Source: Gymnorhina tibicen
Lineage: Eukaryota; Chordata; Aves; Passeriformes; Artamidae
Reading direction: 5' to 3'
Assembly (NCBI GenBank): GCA_013399875.1
Contig: VXAZ01001045.1
Span: 124,001 to 188,000, forward strand
Length of the DNA: 64,000 bases
A program made the translations under genes and the position numbers. Numbering within the stretch: position 1 is the first letter of the stretch; each line of letters begins with the position of its first letter. The notes under the pieces are model-generated. The model did no database searches. It saw only the letters and a list, made by a program, of their open reading frames with translations, and had not been told where the DNA came from. This document shows positions 35,948 to 48,640 of this stretch, piece after piece.

Positions 35948-37780
35948 TATATATCTCCTTGAGTGAAGGATGTTTTTATGTTTTTAAGGGATAATTTGAC
36001 CTGCTATGTAACCCTTGTCAGCAGCTGGGAAAACCCTTAAAACATCTATGTGTAGTTAGAAATACAGCACCACATGAGCCTATGAGAAAAATACACAGTA
36101 CAAAGAAAACGTGTCCAATAGGCTTATTCTTCCTTCATCAGCCACTATAAAAGACTACACATTCAAGTTTTTCATCTAACGAGGTAGAGATTTTACTCAT
36201 TACCCATGCTGAATCATCCCATACACTGGGGATTTGTAAACCCTATTGACTCTTCATGCTTCCCCTCCTACAATCCAGAGGTTTTTATCGCCAAGTCTCC
36301 TTGTGAATAAGACATGGTGCTTTAGATGATATTTTAATTTCTACATTTTGTGCTATTGCACACCTGTAAAAATACATTTATTTCATTAAGGAGACTGAAA
36401 GGAGAGCTGGGGGAGCTTTAAGGAGCAGTTATTAGAAATTCTGTTCTTCTGCAGCCAATTAACCCTCCTCTGTCTTTTTCCATATCTTGCATTGTCACCT
36501 GTCATTTTAATTTTAAAGGCAAAATTTACAGAAAATGCAGGACTACAGAGTCATGGACAGAAGGTTTGTTGTTATGTTCCTCATCAGAAGGTACAGGAGC
36601 TGATTTTAAGAGCAGAGGCTCATATTCAATCATAAAATTATTCTAGATTGTTTTAGTTTCATCCAATCTAATTTTTCTTAAATTGGAAATTTCACCATGT
36701 TTATTTGCATATTCAGGCTAAGTTCCTTTTGATTGCTGTGAGGAATCTCCACAGCCTAATTTTGGGCACATAACTTTGTTTCTCTCTTTCTTTACTCTAG
36801 GTATGGTGATTCAGGGCAGGAACATATTTAGAATAGTCTACCTCTTTTCAGTGTCTCTGTATGGATACTGGCAGGACTATCCTCCTGATTGAGACACAGT
36901 TACTTTGGGGCTTGGGGACCTACTGAGGGTGTCACTGGGGTACCGTAATGTGTTTCGGATTAAGGCATGGGATAAATATATGTGTGTCTGTTTGATTGCA
37001 CCTTGTTTCTGTTCCACTGATATGCACCTATTGGTACCCTCTAAAATTTTTAAATATGGACTCAAATGAGAATATTTCTGTAAATTCTATCCTCACGTCT
37101 CATTCCTTACAGTCTGGGTCCTTGCCATTTTAACTGTTAGCCAATACAGAAGAAATACTGCTTTGTCTTGGGACCTTGATGATTGCTAATACTTACAGAA
37201 TGATGAATATATTTTAACAAGTGTATATCCAGCTGGCTCTGGACACCTTGGGAAACAACACAGATGTGTGGAAAAAATGAATGTAAAGACAAAACAGAGC
37301 AGTAAACTGCATGACATTCTTCTGAAATGGTCTTGCTTTCTGAGGTCAAGCAATTGGAAGTAATTTTTGGAACTGTATATGACAGAGATGGGAGAATTCA
37401 AATGAAGAAGATAACATTCCTAGAATTCTTTGGAACTGAAGTGACATATTGTAGCAGGAATACTCTAAGTTGTCATTATTAATAAGCCAAATGATGTGGA
37501 CATCTACTAATCACTTCGAAATTACTGCATGATATTGGAACCATCTTTAAAGAGATGTTTCTTATTACAAAAGGGGATGACAACCCTGGATCAGAAAGCT
37601 TGCAAACATACCAAAAAAATCACTATCCCAGATTAATTTGGATCACTGCTGGGATCCATGTATCTTCTCTTTACCCATTTATTTCTCATCAGAGCTCAAA
37701 GGCTTAAGAAAATTGCTCTTATACATTTATCAGTATTGAGATAGAACACTGTGGAAGATTCCAGGATTCCACTCAGACTA
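35948..37780. other. Unassigned AT-rich stretch
   Basis: No gene or repeat recognised. The segment at about 36380-36560 (including attgtcacctgtcattttaa) resembles conserved non-coding DNA in composition only. Open frames are short. Confidence 0.45.
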
Positions 37781-37992
37781 GATACTAGAAATAAATTCTT
37801 TTATAAGAAAGAAATTGTTTACCATGAGGGTGGTGGAACACTGTAGATGCTTCATCCCTGGAAGCATTCAAGGTCAGACTGGATGAAGCTCTGAGCAATG
37901 TGATCTAGTTGACAGTGTTCCCGCTCATTACAGGGGGGTTGGACAGCATGACCTTTAAGATCCCTCCCAACTCAAACTATTTTATGAGTTTA
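37781..37992 (+). mobile_element. CR1 LINE 3' end fragment
   Basis: Sense-strand CR1 tail. It reads gatactagaaataaattctt and then accatgagggtggtggaaca, catccctggaagcattcaag, ctggatgaagctctgagcaa and caggggggttggacagcatg, ending in a worn version of the terminal repeat (ctattttatgagtttatgg). About 210 bases remain, encoding only the last residues of ORF2, with changes throughout. Confidence 0.9.
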
Positions 37993-38735
37993 TGGTTATT
38001 TCCAGTGAGAAACTGAATTGCACTAGTAGAAGCACTATGAATGTTAATTTATATTGTGATTATTTTTCCCATTCTGAAAGATGCCATCAGTTTTCTAATT
38101 CTTGACTGAGAATCCTAAAGGATAACAAGCTCAATTTCTTTACCCTATAGCTACCTCTGAAAACTTTTGATGGGTTTTCCTATCTTCATCAACCTACATT
38201 TAGGGCAGAAGTCCAGCCCTGAGAATGCATTCTGAGTCTTGCATTGCTTGTGAATCCTAAGAAACTGGAGAAAGATCTAGAAAGATGATTTCAGAGACAG
38301 TGCTGAATAACTGGAAAAAAATATGAACTCCCATTAAAGTTTGCTAGTACTTTCTCATCTGAAGCTACCCGGTACACTCTTGTGGATAAATAGGGATAGA
38401 AATTTCTTCAGAAAACCTGGCCAGAACTAAGCAAAAATCTGGAAACCACAGTAAGTCACTGAAAGGTCTTTTCATTCATTTCAACAAAGTTGTCGTTGCT
38501 CAGTTCTTCACAGAAACACAGTTTGCATTTATAGAGGACTTGTAAAGTAAAAAGCCAAAGCAGCTGAACAAATTATACAAAGAAAAGGCCTCAATCATAA
38601 AAGAATTGAAATAAATTGGAATGTGTTTTCAGTTTGTCATCTATCTAAAAGAAATGCTGCAAATATTACCTACGTACCCAGTTTTATCCAAGTGTAATGA
38701 CTTTATCCCATATATTTAATGAAGTCTTAACACTT
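37993..38735. other. Unassigned spacer between two CR1 copies
   Basis: About 740 bases of AT-rich DNA without recognisable gene or repeat, separating CR1 copies in opposite orientation (tail to tail). Confidence 0.5.
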
Positions 38736-40076
38736 TCACAGAATCACAGAAACACAGAATCACATAATCATCAAGGCTGGAAGATACCTTCAAGATGATC
38801 TAGTTTAACCATCAACTCAGCATCACCATAATCACCCCTAAACCATATCCCCAAATGCCACATCCAGATGCCTCTCGAACACTTCCAGAGAAGGTCCTTC
38901 CACCACCTCCCTGGGCAATTTATTCCAATGCCTAAGCACTCTTTCAGAGAAAGTTGTTTTTCTAATACCCAATCTGAAACTTCCATGACACAACTTAAGG
39001 CTATTTCCTCTCATTCTTTCCTTTGAGACATAGCAGAAAAAACAAGCCCCCAACCTCCTTTCAGGTAACTGTAGAGAGCAATGAGGTCTCCCCTCCTCTT
39101 CTCCAGACCAAATTGCCCCAGTTCCCTCAGCTGATCCTAATGGGACATGTTTTCTAGACCCTTTACCAGCTTCACTGCCCTTCTCTGAACATGCTCCAGC
39201 ACCTCGATGTACTTTTTGAAGTGAAGGGCCCAGAAATGGACACAGCTCTCAAGGTATGGCCTTGCCAATGCTGAGTACACTGAGACAATCACTTCTCTAG
39301 TCCTGCTGGCTGCAGTATTCTTGATACAGGCCAAGATGCCATTGGCCTTCTTGGCCAGCTGGGCACATGTTGGCTCATATCCTGCTAGCTTTTAAACAGT
39401 ACCCCCAAATCCCTTTCAGCTGAGCATCTCTCAAGCCACTGTTCTCCAAGCCTGGAGTGTTTCATGGGGTTGTTGTAACTCAGAGGAAGGACGTGTTACT
39501 TTGCTTTGTTGATCCTTATACTGTTGTACTCATCCTATTGATGTTGTACTCATCCTATTGATCCAGCCTGTCCAGGTCCCTCTGCCAGAGCCTTCCTGCC
39601 CTCCAGCAGGTCAACTTCCACATAACTTGGTGTCATCTACAGACTTACCGAGGATGCACTCAATCCCCTTGTCCAAATCACTGATAAACAGGAATGACCC
39701 CGATACTGAGCCCTGGGGTACAGCAGTGACTGGCCATGAACTGGATTTACTTCCATCTACCATCATTCTCTTGGCCCAGCCACCCAGCCAGTTTTTTCAC
39801 TCAGTGAAGAGCATACCTGTCCAAGCCATGAGCAGCCATTTTCTCCAGGATAATGCTGTGGGAGATGGTGTCAATTCAATTTACTGAATTCTAGGTAGAC
39901 AACATCCACAGCTTTTTCCTCATCCACTGAGTGGGTCACTTTGTGGCAGGGAAGAGATCAGGTTGGTCAAGCAGTACCCGCCTTTCGTAACCCCGTGTTG
40001 TCTGGACCTGATTCCCTGGCTGTCCTGCAAAGGTATGTGATGGCAATTAGGATGATCTGCTCCATCAGCTTTCTCT
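38736..40076 (-). mobile_element. CR1 LINE, longest copy, reverse-transcriptase palm to 3' end
   Basis: The largest CR1 here, about 1.34 kb. From the 3' side the plus strand reads the inverted tail, then landmarks back to the RT region. Minus-strand frames keep HWNKLPREVVEGPSLEVF (38838-39053) and [14 protein letters not shown] plus [20 protein letters not shown] (39137-39334). Farther upstream, antisense landmarks for the palm remain, including the block normally encoding FADDTKL, here S-V-D-D (39631-39643), and the SKAFDT-type block near 39860-39900. Frameshifts and stops are frequent. A 20-base tandem duplication lies at 39523-39562. It is 5'-truncated near 40076, with no promoter or ORF1. 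Confidence 0.92.
39523..39562. repeat. 20-bp perfect tandem duplication inside CR1
   Basis: Two exact copies of gttgtactcatcctattgat, head to tail. The CR1 family has a single copy, so this is a local event after insertion. The 20-base step shifts the reading frame. Confidence 0.9.
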
Positions 40077-43000
40077 ACAAGCACATTATTTGGTTTTTAT
40101 TACTTAAAATATAACAGGTATAACAGGTACAGAGCTGACAAGGTGGTCATGAGAAAGAGCAAAATTATGGTTTTATGTAGGCAAAGTGTATCCCTGCATG
40201 GATTGGGAACTTCATGGCAGTGAATGTAATGGTGACACTTCATCAGCAATTCAGAATCACTGACTAAAACATCATAAAAAGATTTTCAGGATGCATATGG
40301 TTGGCTTGAACTGATCAGCTATAAGGACAGCCATATTCAGAAGACTGAAAAATGCAAAAGAGCATGCTAATGGAAAAAATCATGACTGCAACTAGAGTCT
40401 AACTTTCAAGAAGAGAAAATAGAAATCTTCACTTCATTTTCTGTTTATACAGAGAAACATCCACACAGGAGAATAGCAGGTGTTTTCTAAGATTTATTAA
40501 GGATAAAACTGGTATGAGACACTGAATGAAAATTTTCATGACTGGGAAGCTATTCTTCAATGAATGTTAGAATTTCTCTCAAAACAGTGTTAGAACAAAG
40601 GTGGGTTGTATTTTTTTCCATGATACAGGAAAAAAATTTGAAATTACTTGATCTCATACATGTCAATGTTTATCACAGAATGTGTAAGGGTGAAAAATAA
40701 CAACATAAATAATTGAAAGGTCGTGAATGTAAATCTTACTAAAATTATCAAGGCAAAGAAAGCAATATGCATGAAAAGATATACCTGGTATTCATTCTCA
40801 TGTTCAGGGATTTCAGCAGGCATAATTAGTGTAACCAGATTAAGCTGTATCTCTGAACAAAATGCTGGCTTTACAAGAGATCGTAAGCACTACTGAAGGG
40901 TTGAGTCTTGACCAAAGGCTGGGTATGAATGATTTATAGGAGGAATGTCATATACTGAGATTTTTCATGTGTGTGCACATAGGTGTACATGCACTCACAT
41001 GTTTGTGTGGTTGAGAAAAATGCACAGGAAATAGAGTTCAAGACTATGTCCTAATCCAACTTCTCTAAATACCATTGAATTTACAGAATTTATGTACAGA
41101 ATTTATTATTATTACTTTAAATACAATATTTGAAAGAGTATTGTATAAACACACTTGGTCAGATTACAGAAACTTGTTAAATATCAATTCCACTAAGATT
41201 TAGCTTCATACTCAAATCAATTTAATTACTTTTTTTTCTTTCTATTGCCATCATTTTGCTTGCTTACTTACTTGCAGTTAACAAAATGTACTGGAATGAA
41301 AAAAATAATTGCCTTCTCTTTATAGTACTCATGATTCAGGGAAGTTATTTGGAACAACTATACATGTAATGAGTTTTATGAATTAATGATGAAATGTATT
41401 GAAATATATTAACGTTAGTATCATTTTCAACATGAAGCTGAAGGTTATGAAAATTGAAGTATAGGGTTATTAGAAGTAAAAACAGACACTTATGATACAC
41501 AAGTCTGAAATATACTAAGGGGAGGCTTTTTTTCCTGTAAGATGCCATTTTGTTTAAAATGTTGCCATTTATTGTATTAGATTCTAATTTGCATTCACGA
41601 AAATGGGGTCACACGGCTTCTGGTGACTTCTGAGGTGGAAGTTGACTACCCCTCTTTTGAGGAGAATGAAGGTCTCTGCTGTGTCATCAAGACATGGTCT
41701 AGGTGGGTAAAACAGTCTGCAAATAATTACCCTTGAGCTGTCCATAGCAGTGAGATGGCATGTGGCACTTGCAGATGCAAAGAAGACGGAACCAGAACTT
41801 CTCTGACTTACCTATAAACAGCAAATATGAAGAGAGCTGTTTTGGAGTCAGGTAGCGTAACAGACCAGTAAAGGGATTTAAGCTCACTGGAGTGTGGCAG
41901 ATGTCTGGAATAAACTTTCTAGATCATGTTGCCTTGGAGAAAAAGACCTGGGGCTGGAATTTCCCAAATTATAAATATATTCCCAAATATAAAAGTCACA
42001 TGACCAAGAAAAAGAAAATACTTAAATTAATTGGATTTTTCTCAGATTTTGAAGAGAGAAAGGCTACATCTTTTCTGAAAAATGAGAGAGGCCATTGACC
42101 ATTCTCTAAGTGGCAAACCATGATTTACAACCACACACCTAAATCTCTTCCAAAACATTGTAGAAACATTGGAACTGCCTATCTAAAACAAACCCCAAAA
42201 ACACGGGCATTTTCTGGGACAAAATTAGTTGCCAGACAGGTCAGAAATGTACCAGACAGCAAATTCAAAGGCAAGGTATAATGTGTATTACCATTCTTCT
42301 AGAGAAAACTGATAGCATGAAGTTTGTTGCTGTCTGGCTTCAAAGAAATAAAACCTCTATTGAGACTACTCATGAGAAAAATCTCTCGCTTTGCATCATT
42401 CCTTCTTTAAATGAGGAACAAATCTTTTAAGTCTGAAGAACATTCAACTTTGCTTTTATCTTAGCCTGATAGGGCAAACAGAGCATAGTGATATCAGAAG
42501 TGAATCCAGACTCACAGTGGGTTCAGATTTCCTACATTCCTTTCTTTGTTAAGTTTATGCCATTTTTCATTTTTGTAGATTACCCTTATGCATTATGTCA
42601 TATTTCAGTCATAAAAATCCCTTCCAGTTTAACATCAAAGGGTACTCTCTGTTAAAGAATGTGTATTTAATGGATCATATGTTTAAATCCAACTGCAGTT
42701 ATTGGGAAGCTCATCATTCAAAATAACAGCATCTGCTTTGGTTAGTGGGCTGGTCTCTTGTCTGTTTTGATGATGAGATGCTGATTCACAGCCTCAAGAC
42801 AGACTGTGATGCTGTACCCTACCAAGGAGGAGTAGCTGTTGGTTAGTTCTCCCAGCAGCAGAATGATTGAGGGTGGGGCCTGAGAAAAGGACTATGATAC
42901 AGCTTAAGGTGGATAAATTTATGGGTGACTGAAAGAGACTGAACTCAAGAGTAATTTGTGTTCTAGATCAAGATAATAATTAGTAATTTTCTACAAGAAA

Positions 43001-44506
43001 AAGTCAAAACTGTGATTGTAATTGTTATGATGGAAATCAATGTGTGTTTTTAGGAAGTTTTTTTTCATCCAGGCCATATAGCAATTCAGGCTCTTTTGGA
43101 GCAATGTTGTTTTAATACCTGGGATCAGTAAAAGTAGCAGATGCTAGAAGGAAATGTTGTCTCAGTTGAACAATGCTTTTATTTATCTTAGATTAGTTTA
43201 GTTTCTTTCACTACCTCACACAAACTTCAAGTTAGATGTAAACTCTTTGGGTACATTCCTACTCTTGCCAGCTGGGAAGAAACAAGCAAAATCTTCTTCT
43301 AGCAGCCAGAATGATTATTGATAGAGTGACACTCAGTCACTGTGCTCCCACTGCCAAAAGGTGGGAGGGGAGGCTTTCAAGGATCAGACAGTGAGACACC
43401 ACTTGGAAGAAAAGAAAGAAAAAAAAGGCAGAATAAATGAACTGCAGGCATAAAGGGAAAGAGAATTTGCTAAACTTCTTCAGAAAATTTTGGCTCAATT
43501 TTTTGGAAATGGGAGATGAGGGGACAGGGAATCATCCTTTCTAAGATGCTGGGAAGCTCATAGAGGTCTGAGGGGAACGTAAGTTACAAAGCTGAGAAAT
43601 GTCACTAACAATATAACTGTCTGTTTTCCCTCTCTCACTCCTACTTTCTTCCCATTTCCAATGATTTAAAGTGGGCTTTGATTAGCCTGGTGACCCTGGT
43701 GGGTGATTTCCCTAAAGAGAAAGTAAACTACAGTATTTAAATGTGGTGTTTGATATAAGTGTGAGCCAAGCCTCACCTTTTTATGGCTGGAAAAGAAGGA
43801 AACACAAGAGACTTATGATTTCACTGTAACAGTTATGCTAATAGCCAGATTGGCTGGTGTCAGTGTGCCTGAGACAGGCCTCAGCATTCTTCTGGTGTAA
43901 AGGAAGAAATCACAAGAGACACACTTTCACTCTTTTTCCTTGTCTTAACCAGGTGTTTGTTATTTGATCTTAGTAGCGGATAGAATTGTGTATCCTCTTT
44001 TTTTCCACTCTTGCATGTATTGGGTATTTAATCTCTCTCTGCAGAACTGTGTTCTTTGTTTTATTCTGGTGGCCATTAAAAGCTAGAAGAAAGCAAAAAG
44101 ACTTTCAGCTGAACACTAGCTATACTGGACAAATTGTTGTTTTGTGGTCCACAAAAATTAATTGCCAACAGTCCTCAGTATATTTGTGAAATACAAAAAA
44201 ATGAAGAGAAGTATTTAGAAATGTAGGGCTTGCCATATTAAGTCTGGCTTGAAATCCATATTGTCTTGTATTTTGTCTCTGGGAGTGGCCAGATTTTAAT
44301 TAAAGTAGTGTTTTTACATAAAATTTGAACGTGTGATTGCCTGCTCTGTTGCCAATATAACATCAATTTTGGCAGAGGAAATACATGGCATATGTTATTA
44401 GGCGAGCAAAAGGAGCTTTATGGAGGAAACTAAAATAATATGTCTCTGGCTTTGTTTGTGTAAAATAATTCATGGCTAATTGTTAGCAGATACCACACTG
44501 AAATAC

Positions 44507-44570
44507 TGGGCTACATCCTAATCTGATGCAAATCTTTTAGCTCCATAGTAATCAGCAGGGCTGTTCTGAG
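44507..44570 (+). mobile_element. Remnant of an ancient palindromic element
   Basis: The order tgggctacatcctaatctg, atgcaaatc, agctccatagtaatcagcag, ggctgttc parallels the old amniote palindromic repeat with the pattern gatcctcagctggtgtaaatc followed by agctccattgaagtcaatgg. I estimate about 70 percent agreement by eye over some 55 bases. Only one arm is readable. Such elements are well represented in turtles and crocodilians and survive as scraps in birds. The family name is not asserted. Confidence 0.4.
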
Positions 44571-44754
44571 AGACATATGCTCATGGTGTGATTCACAATG
44601 AGAAAGACGGATTGCGATAACAGAACTTCCAGTTGAGAGTTAACTTTTCTTCACTTTTTCCCTCTTTGAAGTCTATTTTAATGTCCTTTTCACTCTCAAT
44701 TCAAAAAGTTATACTTCATTTGAATTTATATAGCAATTTAAACAGAAGCTTAAT

Positions 44755-44800
44755 CTCGGTCTGATTCTCTACTGTTCAGTACCCTTTGTAGCCACTTCAG
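44755..44800 (+). mobile_element. Possible second scrap of an ancient palindromic element
   Basis: The string ctcggtctgattctctactg resembles the end of another old amniote repeat (ggtctgattctc...). The resemblance fades after about 25 bases, so it could be chance. Confidence 0.2.
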
Positions 44801-46359
44801 AATAAATGTGAAAGGTTTCCACTTGTATTTAGTGGCATTTGGTATTCATTTCATCCAAGTCTAAATGACAAAAAGGATAGAGGGCAACATATGATAGAAG
44901 TACAAAGCCCCAGTAGAACTAAAGCAAAGCAGTGGTTGTTTCTGTTCATGCTTCTTTGATGGCAGTAGATTCATCACAAAAAACAGATATGTGTTTTGTG
45001 AAAACTGGGAGCACGGTATGTTCTGTGCTATGTCAGAATGCTCTCTTTATAGGATTGTTTACAACAGACAACCAAAAGAGGCATAAAACTGTATCAGCCT
45101 TATAAAATGTCAATGCTAATTACATGTAAATTAGTATACACTTCCATTCATATTATGCCTCTAAAAGTCAGACTGGCTTAAAAATCCAGAAAAACAGAGT
45201 TGTTCACACTATAACCTCAAGTGGTTTAATACATTTAAAAGACTTTCAGCTATATTTATGTTATATCTGACTTTTAATATATTTTATAACAAGTCCATAC
45301 AGAAAATGAACATCAAAATATGAAATACAAACATTCAGATAGATAAGATTAAAAAGTTAACTTGAATTCTTGGTGTCTTAAGCAGATTATTGTTTTTAAT
45401 AAGGCTGAGAATTTCTAGCAAAGCAAGCTATTTATTTGCTGTCACCTTTCAAACGATAGTTTTTTATTGCTATTTGCATTGTGTACCAAGCATATCAAAT
45501 ACTCTACCACATGCTAACACTATGAATTGGTTATTTCAAACCTGTTAAGCTATATATACTTTGGCAAAGGAAAAGAGAACACTCCTACTAAAAGACTCAG
45601 CAAATATGGAGAATGTTTTTCATAAGTTCCAAAGAAAAGTTAATTAACAAACCATATGGGAGTAAATAGAAATGAAAAAAGATGCTGTGCTAGCATAAAG
45701 ACATCAGACTGAATAAAGGCAATCATATGTGCATTCCAGAGGAGAAATAAAAGCACTATTTTTTCATTCAGAGAGCACCTCTGAGTCTGATACAGTAACT
45801 CTGGTAATAATATCTTAGTGACTTATGGTCAAATGCAAAACAGTTTTAGGTTTTTTCATTGAAAAGTATGATCTAGAGAAACTTTCCTCAGTAGCTCCCT
45901 GACATGGGAGCCTCTGGCAACTGAGTTCCCCTGTGCCTGCAGCTCTCTGTACACACTAGCAGGGTTGCCTCGCCTCAAAAGCTGGTTTCCTAGCACTCAC
46001 CTAAATCTGGCTAGATGTAAGTTAAAACCTCTAAATCAAACTCAATTTGGTCACTTGAAATAACATTGTCAATATATGTGACACTATGCGCTGCAATTAA
46101 AAGTTCACAGAAAAGAAGGGTTCTTCTTGGCAAATTACAAAAGAGAGGGAAATATATGTCATTGCATAGTCTGTACTAGAGACCTGCTGCTAGAGGGTCA
46201 GCCTGCAGGATGGGATATAGTGCCCCATCCAGTCAGGGCACTCTCACCAGAGGTGGGGCATCCAGAAGCCACAGCTTTGTAGTAGTGTTCATCTCAGGTA
46301 CAAGGCTGCTTGAATATGGTTTTTGCCACCAAGACTGTGGGGCTTGGGTTTGTGGAGAG

Positions 46360-46435
46360 TTTGTGTGGTGTTGGGTTCTGTTTGTTTGGTTGTTGTTTTT
46401 GTTTTCTTGTTTGTTTTTGTTTTTTCTTTTCCAGT
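46360..46435. repeat. T/G-rich low-complexity tract
   Basis: The plus strand is nearly only T and G (gtttgtttggttgttgttttt and similar), with units tttgt and ttgtt repeated imperfectly. It mirrors the A/C tract at 13.6 kb in opposite orientation. Frames across it give phenylalanine/cysteine/leucine strings that are artefacts. Confidence 0.75.
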
Positions 46436-47999
46436 GGTTGTCTTTTAAATTTAATGCAATGTCTAATTCAGGACAAAAATGGAATGGGTAGGTGGGAGAT
46501 CTGAATATCCTTAGAGTGAAACCGGAACTAAACCCAGATTATTTACTTTCTGGAGAAAAGGTTAAAACTAGTATATAGCATTTTGAGTGAAGGAGGCAAT
46601 AATCAATATGGTTTTATTTTATTTACTCATTTTTACAATCCCTTAAACATCTGTCCCCAGGAGTAGCTAAAACACTTGGGTACAGCTTCTCACATGTCTA
46701 GGAGCTCAATTACACTTGATTAATCTCCATCAATTCCTCAACTACTTCTGAGGGCTAAAGATTGAAGATCCCTGGTCCTGTTAAAAATCAGTACAATGTA
46801 ACACCCTAAATATGCATCAGTTCAGTAGAAGGGATTGCTGTCCCACATCAGAGACATCCAAGCCTTTCACATGCTTGGTCCTTGCGAATGAAAAGTGTAT
46901 TCCAGCACAAAGATTCACCTGGAAACAGGCAGCACTTGGAATATTGTACTACAGCAATCAGTGAAAAGATCTGGGGAGTCATATGGTACTAATTTATGGT
47001 GTTGTTACCTATGTGGACATGGAAAGGAGTTCATATAAATATTTAATATACCATTAATGAAACCTATAGAAACTCCAAAAAAGCATGTTTTACCTGATTC
47101 TATGATGAATAATTAGAGTAGTGACTAACAACTGTAATTGAAATCAGGCCTTGTTTCTATGGAGAAATATGCAAACATTTAACAAGGGTTTTTCCTAACC
47201 TTGAAAGAAATGATAGAAAATATTACATATCAACATTTTTGTTATTTATTATAGTGTCTCAAACAATTCCTTGTGGTGACCTTGAAATTTCAAGAAAGAT
47301 AGAAAAGAGTATTTTAGCATATTTAAAACTATTCTATCCTATGACAACTGGGTCATAATTAACATCCTAGCTGGGGAATAATTAATATAGGTTCTATTTC
47401 ATCTTATTTATGAGCTAAGTGCAAAGGTTAATGTTAATATTCTCTGCACATTCACACAAGGTAAGAATGCATTCATTTGCAGCTGTGTCTGTGAAATAAG
47501 TCAGATCTCCTTTTGGAGTTTGAAATTGTCTTTGAGGCAGTGCACTAAGAAAGTACTTTGGGTGCAGTGGTTAACAACCCATTTGATTTAATCTGTAGCA
47601 TCTTTGTGCAAATCTTTGCAGTTTAACATTCCAAGTCATCAGGCACTATTAGGGGAACTTCAAGTTTACTTCCTGCAAACATTACTATAGGAGAAGCTCA
47701 TCTAACTTTGGAGCAAAAAACCCAGGTCAGATTAATTTTTAAGTTCAAAGACAGATAGAATATTGTGCAGTTCTAAATCAGCTCTGAAACTGATTCGTGA
47801 AGTCCCCCAATTGTTGATATAGAGAAGATTTTTCAGTGTGGTTTAGAAGGGAAATAAACTATCCTGTGCTTTTTTTTTTCTTTTTTCTTTTTTTTCCCCC
47901 TTACCACCTAATTCAACTATGCATGTTAGAAGGAAATAAAATTTTCTACTGCAAGATCAAAGACAACATAGAAAATACATGAATGTTTAAACTTAATAT

Positions 48000-48640
48000 T
48001 GAGGGAGTGTGAGGGAAGCAAACTTTGAAAAAGTTGGGCAGACTTTGGGAACTGCTGTGAAAATTGCTCAGTGCATATCTCAGCAACAGGTGGGTCTAGC
48101 TGGGAAGGTGTGTGGGAAGGTGAGAGCAGAAGTGATTGCTGTGAGAGGAAGTATCACACCAAGAGTCTGGAGAGCTCTAGCCACCCCCTGTGGCCCTGGT
48201 GCAGTCCCACGCTCGGGCAGCAGCCCCGCACAGCCCAGTGCGAATGACAAAGGTCGTTCCTTTTGACCAGCATGGCTCTTTGCTGCTCATCCAGCCCTCA
48301 CCCAGAGACTGCAAGAGGCTGCATCTAAACTACTGGTAAACTGGGAACAGAAGCAAGTGTATGTGCAACTCACATCTCTGTCAGGTTTTGCTGAGGTGTA
48401 GGATGGGAAAACCCTGAGATGTACAGCTGGAAGTCAAGGGCATTTATAGCCTGTGCATGTAAAGATCAAGAACAAGGCAGAGCAAGGGTTGCTGCCCGAA
48501 TGCAAGCCCCTCCCTAGCACTTCTGTGTACCCCTCTGCAGCATCTGCCTCTTTGTCTAACTTGTCTCCTTGGTTCTGAACTACTGCTTTCACAGCAGAGA
48601 AGAGCTCAGAGGAGAATAAATCATCCTGCTGAAGTGGATT
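48000..48640. other. GC-richer block of unknown origin
   Basis: The composition changes against AT-rich flanks, with several CpGs between 48200 and 48260 (acgctcgggcag, ccccgca, gtgcgaa). Open frames occur on both strands: 85 codons plus at 48009 and 116 codons minus at 48434-48784. No motif or repeat family is recognised. An old LTR, a retrogene scrap or an exon cluster are all possible. Confidence 0.25.
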
